Assembly: GCA_004352715.1 (NCBI GenBank)
Contig: SCFE01000005.1
Span: forward strand, 2,671,659 to 2,735,658
Length of the DNA: 64,000 nt
Direction: 5' to 3'
DNA from: Hofstenia miamia
Taxonomy: Eukaryota > Xenacoelomorpha > Acoela
The notes under the pieces: generated by a model
The model's input: the letters and a program-made list of their open reading frames with translations, nothing else
The model's database searches: none
Told to the model about the DNA's origin: nothing
Made by a program: the position numbers and the translations under genes
Part shown: positions 58,740-64,000 of the stretch, piece by piece
Layout of the letters: each line of letters opens with the position of its first letter
Position numbering within the stretch: the stretch's first letter is position 1

Positions 58740-60178
58740 GTAAGTGAATAGATGAGGATGGTTTGAGGACGAGCAGTGGGGGATAAGATTGAGGAAGTCA
58801 AAGAGGAGTACAAGTACTTAGGACTGATAGAGAAAGATAGAACAGATCATGAGGAAATGAGGACGAGGTAAGAAAAGAATACAAGAGGAGAGTAAGGAAG
58901 GCACTACAGAAGTCAGCATTGAATGGGCAGAATAGTATAAAAGCAATTAATACATGGGCGATACCAGTGTGAGATATTCGGCAGTAATAGTTAGGTGAAC
59001 TGAGGGAATTAGACAAGGAGACAAGGAGACAAGGAAGATGTAGATAGACTGTACATGGCAAGGCATAAAGGAGGAAAAGGACTGCTAAGTGTAGAGGAAA
59101 CTGTAGAAGCAGAAGCACTAGGGCTAAAGGAATATGTGGTAGAGCAACCTAAAGGGTGCCTACTAGTGGTGACTAAGTAGCTAAGGAAGATAAGAACTGA
59201 GAATGAAGGAAGGACAGCATACCAGAGTAGGATGGAATCAGAGAGACAAACAAGGTATAGGCAGAAGGTGATGCATGGAGAATACTGGAGGAAAACAGAA
59301 AAATGTGAAAGAGAAGAAAGCAACAAGTGGTTAAAGAAGGCAGGACTGAAAAGAGAAACAGAAGTACTGATAACGGCAGCACAGGAGGAAACAATAAGAA
59401 CAAACTGGGTGAAAAAACATATAGACAGAAGAAAGGAAGGAAGTGATAAGTGTAGGAAATAGTGTGAGACAGTAGATCATCTAGTAGCAGGATGTGAGAA
59501 GCTGGCGCAGAATGAGTATTGGTTCAGGCATGACAAGGTAGGACGAATGGTACACTGGAGCTTGAGCAGGCAGCATGGATTAGATGCAGGAGACAAGTGG
59601 TATGAGCACAAGCCACATGGCTTCATAGAAAATGAGAAGGTTAAGATATTGTGAGACTTCACAAACGAGCAAGGTGATAGAAGCGCGGAAGCCAGACATA
59701 GTAGTGGTAGACAAAGAGAAAAGATTAGGAAGAGTGATAGACATAGCAGTACCNAGACGAGCAAAGTGATAGAAGCGCGGAAGCCAGACATAGTAGTGGT
59801 AGACAAAGAGAAAAGATTAGGAAGAGTGATAGACATAGCAGTACCAAAGGACAGGAATGTAGAAAGCAAGGAGAAAGAGATGATAGACAAGTACATTGAG
59901 TTGGCAGAGGAAATAGAAAGGCTGTGGAAGTTGAAGAAGGTTAAAGTAGTCCCGGTAGTAGTAGGAGCACTTGGAGCAGTGAGTAAGAAGCATAAAAGAT
60001 ACTTGAAGGAATTGGGAGTACCAAAGTGGGGAGGAGCAGTAGCACAGAAGGCAGCATTGTTAGGTACAGCTAGAGTCCTGAGGAAAGTTCTCAGACTTCC
60101 CGGGAACTGGTGAGTTCCCCGAGCTGAGAGGGATACCAGCATGAAGCTGTGAGAAAGCAAGAATAATAATAATAATAA
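58740..60178 (+). pseudogene. Non-LTR retrotransposon with RLE, copy 2 (5' truncated)
   Basis: Plus-strand relative of the element at 36125-38088, beginning after the reverse transcriptase core with EEVKEEYKYLGLIEKDRTDH. It continues with DVDRLYMARHKGGKGLLSVE, GLKEYVVEQPKGCL, EESNKWLKKAGLKRETE, a zinc knuckle CRK-stop-CETVDHLVAGC, HDKVGRMVHWSLSRQHG and DKWYEHKPHGFIENEKVKIL. The endonuclease follows at 59766-60113: ARKPDIVVVDKEKRLGRVID is the PD-x14-D motif of restriction-like endonucleases, then KYIELAEEIERLWKLKKVKV and VPVVVGALGAVSK. In-frame stops and frameshifts in the upstream part show that it is dead, but the nuclease segment is the best preserved retroelement frame in the window. The 3' end runs to a (AAT)n tail at 60160-60178. 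Confidence 0.88.
59665..59845 (+). repeat. 89-bp direct duplication around a single N
   Basis: The block starting ACGAGCAAGGTGATAGAAGC at 59665 recurs from 59757 with one difference (AAGGTG against AAAGTG). A single N at 59754 lies between the copies. It is most simply an unmerged contig overlap inside the retroelement. Confidence 0.93.
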
Positions 60179-60299
60179 AAAGATGTATTATGTCATCAAA
60201 AGAATTACATATCTACATGTATGTAAATAAAATTGTATAACCTTGTGCAATACTAATGAGAGCAGAAACAATAAAAATATATTTTTTAAGTTGGAGTTT
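60179..60299. other. Short spacer
   Basis: AT-rich sequence between the (AAT)n tail of the retroelement and the 3' part of the LINE relic. Nothing was recognised. Confidence 0.5.
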
Positions 60300-61165
60300 C
60301 AGCATAATGATTATTTAAAAACTCATTGAGGTGATGATGAATAGTTATAGTTTTCCTTTCTTCGCTTAAAATATTGATGTCACATTTGCAATATAAATAG
60401 CTTGCCAGTCTACATGATCTATGAAAAAATTCATGATAACTTTAGTCGTTCTTTTGAACATAAATAACTCTTGCCTTCTAAATTTAGAAGAATAATGAAA
60501 AAATATGTGTCGTGTGTCGTAGTGTATTGAAATCAGTATTCCAAAGAAGATTTATCAAGCAGAAGATATCATTTAACTGAATTCTTAGGGATATTGGTAA
60601 TATATTTAAAGTAAAGATGCAAATTTGCCTCTCCCATTTATCCACCGAATACTTCTTTTTTGAACATTTTCAAGATTGAATATATTTGTTTGATATGCAT
60701 ACCATACCATGCATTAGATTCATACAATAATCCATTACGAATCAAATTAATATATAAGGTTGATTATTGATGTTGAATAAGGAATATTCTTTTTGATAAG
60801 TCCAAATTTTGATGTAGATTTTCTAATTCTTTGCAGAATGTGACAGTCCAACGTAGGTCTTAGGTAAAAGTAATAACGTCTTCAATTAACAAATCATTCG
60901 ATGGACTAGTAATTTTGAGGTCATCAGCATAAAGATAGCAAGAATTATTAGAGCGACAATCAGGCAAGTCATTAATAAAACTAAAAATAAAATCTGACCT
61001 AAACATAATCCTTGCGGTACCCCGTTTGTAACATTTTGAATAGAAGAAGAAATATTATTAATTGTTACAATTTGTTTTCGATTTGCTAAACATTCAGTAA
61101 AAAGACTAAATAATACTTCCGGGAACAGCCTCGCATTAATAATATTTCATTGCAGTAAATGTGCA
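60300..61165 (-). pseudogene. LINE reverse transcriptase relic with YADD
   Basis: The minus strand reads ARLFPEVLFSLFTECLANRK then QIVTINNISSSIQNVTNGVP and QGLCLGQILF. After a frameshift it continues as INDLPDCRSNNSCYLYADDL and KITSPS. GVPQG-xxLG-xxLF and the intact catalytic YADD identify a non-LTR reverse transcriptase of the jockey/CR1 type. Later frames give NGLLYESNAWYGMHIKQIYS, comparable to the region after the catalytic core. Stops and frameshifts are frequent. It is the third RT relic in the window and is on the opposite strand from the other two. Confidence 0.85.
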
Positions 61166-63121
61166 TAATCTCTATGACTTCATATATTTCTAGTTCACTT
61201 GCCATAAATGTAAAAATATATAAGGAAAAGTTAAATTTGTGAGAAACACAATACCTGGAGTCAAATTGGTTAAATTAAAGAAACAAAACATTTAACTCTG
61301 TTAATATCTACGCTTAGGTATGCAATAAATATAGACGTGACTTTAATCACCACCCATTGTTGTTCTACATTATTTTAATCACAAGAACAAGACAATCTAC
61401 GGCATTGCATAAGCAACCCTCGATCCTACAAAATTATACTACTTTGGTTTTTATAGGTAATTACACAGCTGTAAAAAAATTAACATAAATAAGGTATGCA
61501 TACACATCAAACAGCTCATTCCATTATTTAACAACAAGTAGACCTCTATATATGATAGCGATTCTTCTTCAATGCATAAGATATTGAAACTTTAAATTCC
61601 ATAGGAATTGGTGAATCCACCCGCAATATATTGCAATTTGGATTTGAAGTATTTCGGCCTTGATGCTTGTTTGTCGAAGTGCAATTGAATGCAAATGTCT
61701 TAAATTAGAAAAATTTTAAGAGAATTTAAAAGAGATTTTTTTGAAACTAAGATTTTCTTAATGGGACAGAATGCAATTCTAAGACAAGAATTTGAAAAAA
61801 AATCTGAAAAATAGAAAGTTATTTATTCAATGAATAATTATGTAGTATCAACTCAATAGCTAATACAGCATTATATGAACATGCTTTGATTTTTAATCAG
61901 ATGCAAAATGTTTAATGGATTATTACACTATGCTTAGTAGTGTAATAGGCATAATTTTCTAATTGCTTTAATTGCAGATATTTTTGGAAATAACAGCGAA
62001 TTACTTGGATGAGTCAAATAGATCGCTAGCCCGGATGAAATTTCAAATCTAAAACATGAAAGCAAAAATACTATCAAGCCAAGCTTAATTAACGTTAAAA
62101 AAATCATATTTTTTAATTTACAAAAAATTCTTCAAGCAAACTTAATATCTTAGAACTCATTTGGATCAGAAATATAATGTAAGCTTTATATTCTAAGCCG
62201 ATCATAGATCGATATCAAATTTTTTCTCCTATTTATTGAAAACATTTGACCATGCAAAGCATAGCTAAATTTAGTAGATTATAATCAATATGCTAGTTAT
62301 AATAAATTGATTGGTTTATTGTTGAACAATCAAATTCAAATTTACTAATCTATTTTTTGTAAATATAATTTTTTCAATTTTTTGATTTGGAATCCCAAGC
62401 TCAGGCTTGCGATCCTGCCTGCGCTTACCAAATACTAATTTAAGTAAAACGTATGCATGTGTCAGCAACCATCAAACAAAAATTATCAAGGGCATTTAAA
62501 TTTCCATATTAATTATTTCATAAAATACACAACAATTACTAATAAAATAAATTTAAATTAGTCAATATGACTAATGAAATGTAATAGGCAAGGTTGCATT
62601 TTTAATAAATTAGAATACCTGCAAAATGACACAAATGTATGAAGAAAAAGTATTTTTATGGCATAAAGTGGGACTAAAATACGTGGGAAGTGATGAACCA
62701 CAGATGCAAAAGAGACGGTTTGGAGCCTAGATTTGACTGCTAAATAAAAGCTTCAATCGATATAGTAACATGAATATGCAAAATATATGTAAATTAAAAT
62801 ATTCGCTTTTTTACGCCACAAAAATCTCGAAAATGGTACAGTAAATTTTTGTACTGAACTTGAGCAAAACATTCACTTAATCTGTTAGGTGTACTATGTA
62901 AATCCGTCGTGGACTGTACAGTTGATTGTTTCTCTTAAAATTTTATAGTACAACTGACTGTATTCTGAAACCCTATTTCTGGTACCGTATTTCAGTTTTT
63001 ATTGAGAACAGAATTGTTATTAAAGTAGTTTTTAAACAACAAAACTTTTTAAAACTTGTATATTTTGCCAATATATTCTACATATATTGATAACATGGGC
63101 AGGTGACAGCACATGTCCATC

Positions 63122-63153
<32 letters not shown>

Positions 63154-64000
63154 GAAGTATGGAACTGAACTAATTTAATACATATGAGTACGAGAAGTAA
63201 TGCTTGGTATGAAAGTAGTATTGAAAGTATGAGTACTCCAAAAATTTTATCCAAATGATTTAGTAAGGAGTTACTTGCCCTATTCTATTATCAGCAAATG
63301 GGGCAAATTTTTGACTAAAATTTTTTAAATGAAATTTTTAAATCCTTAATACTTGTACAGCTTGCTTCGAAGAGGACATTCAGAAATTCAGTAATTGAAC
63401 TTTCATAAAAAAACTTCAAAGTTATGTTTGATAGATTCATTCATTTACGTGTATCGCATTTGCAATTTTTTTGGATAGATTTCATTAATATTGATGGGAT
63501 AAATTCATGTGCAAAAATGTTTTGATTTATTCATAAATATAGTATTTTTGGAAAAATTCATTACTTCAAAGGGAAATTACGTGTTTATATATAAACATAT
63601 TTATTATTGAAAGTGGACTAACAATCGTTAATTAAAATTTGTTCGAAGACCTTGGAAATAGAAAGCAGCAAAAACATTTAAGGAAATTAATTTATTGAGA
63701 AATATTTCCCTTCTAGTTAATGTGAACATTTAGGATTAATGTAAAAATTTGCGTTGATACATTAACTGTTTATGAGTAATGATTGACAGGAAGTTGTATT
63801 TATTCTTTCATTTTTGTAGATATTTGAATGTCATTATTATCATCCAATACTGACAATAAATGACATCAACAATCATAGAAATTACCCATTTCCTAATATA
63901 TATTTGTCTTCTTTCAAGCAACTGCTTTTCGTGACAAAGAATTATAGCAATATCTATTCAACTTAGAATTATATATTTAACTTGACAACAAAATGCAAAA
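61166..64000. other. No gene recognised
   Basis: AT-rich sequence to the window end, with one TA array at 63123-63152. No long open frame, transposon motif or splice-paired exon was found. Confidence 0.6.

Noticed and set aside
1-64000. CRISPR arrays, operons, rRNA genes
   Set aside because: No regularly spaced direct repeats with unique spacers, no prokaryotic gene structure and no rRNA-like conserved blocks were seen.

Overview
The window is AT-rich nuclear DNA from an animal, probably an invertebrate. Several features point that way: long (TA)n arrays, U2-type splice signals on a signal-peptide exon, and a mix of decayed Tc1/mariner, hAT, Penelope-like and non-LTR elements. Interstitial repeats are TTAGGG rather than the TTAGG of most insects or TTAGGC of nematodes, which weakly favours a cnidarian, mollusc or similar lineage. 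The species cannot be fixed from the sequence. No bacterial features, rRNA, tRNA or CRISPR were seen.

Only one host gene is well supported, on the minus strand. A first coding exon at 25470-25527 encodes a signal peptide and ends at a GTAAGCG donor in phase 1. About 9.9 kb downstream, an exon at 15412-15573 has a good acceptor and donor, is exactly 54 codons long and is phase 1-1. Joined, they read as the N-terminus of a secreted or extracellular modular protein. A CCAAT box lies upstream of exon 1. A second, weaker candidate is a plus-strand terminal exon at 7915-8101 followed by AATAAA.

The rest is mobile-element debris. By position: Tc1-like relics (0.4-1.96 kb, minus); an internally deleted mariner (5.3-5.9 kb, minus); a 114-bp tandem duplication (9.0 kb); a hAT-type MITE with an 8-bp target duplication (11.1 kb); a 333-bp foldback element beside a Tc1-type terminus (24.5-25.0 kb); a 32-bp hairpin (27.4 kb); a composite element carrying inverted telomere-type repeats (28.4-29.2 kb); LINE reverse-transcriptase relics (31.9, 35.3 and 61.0 kb); two inverted copies of a non-LTR element with a restriction-like endonuclease (36.1-38.1 kb minus, 58.8-60.2 kb plus); a Tc1-like element with terminal inverted repeats (45.0-46.3 kb); two Penelope-type GIY-YIG relics (46.5 and 50.2 kb); and a hAT transposase relic (56.6-57.1 kb). 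None looks able to make an active protein.

Assembly quality matters here. There are twelve multi-base gaps, most flanked by (TA)n; three are exactly 1000 N. Four single Ns also occur. Two of them (46874 and 59754) sit between near-identical direct copies, and a third (28701) lies inside the telomere-repeat element. Some of the apparent structure is therefore probably unmerged contig overlap.
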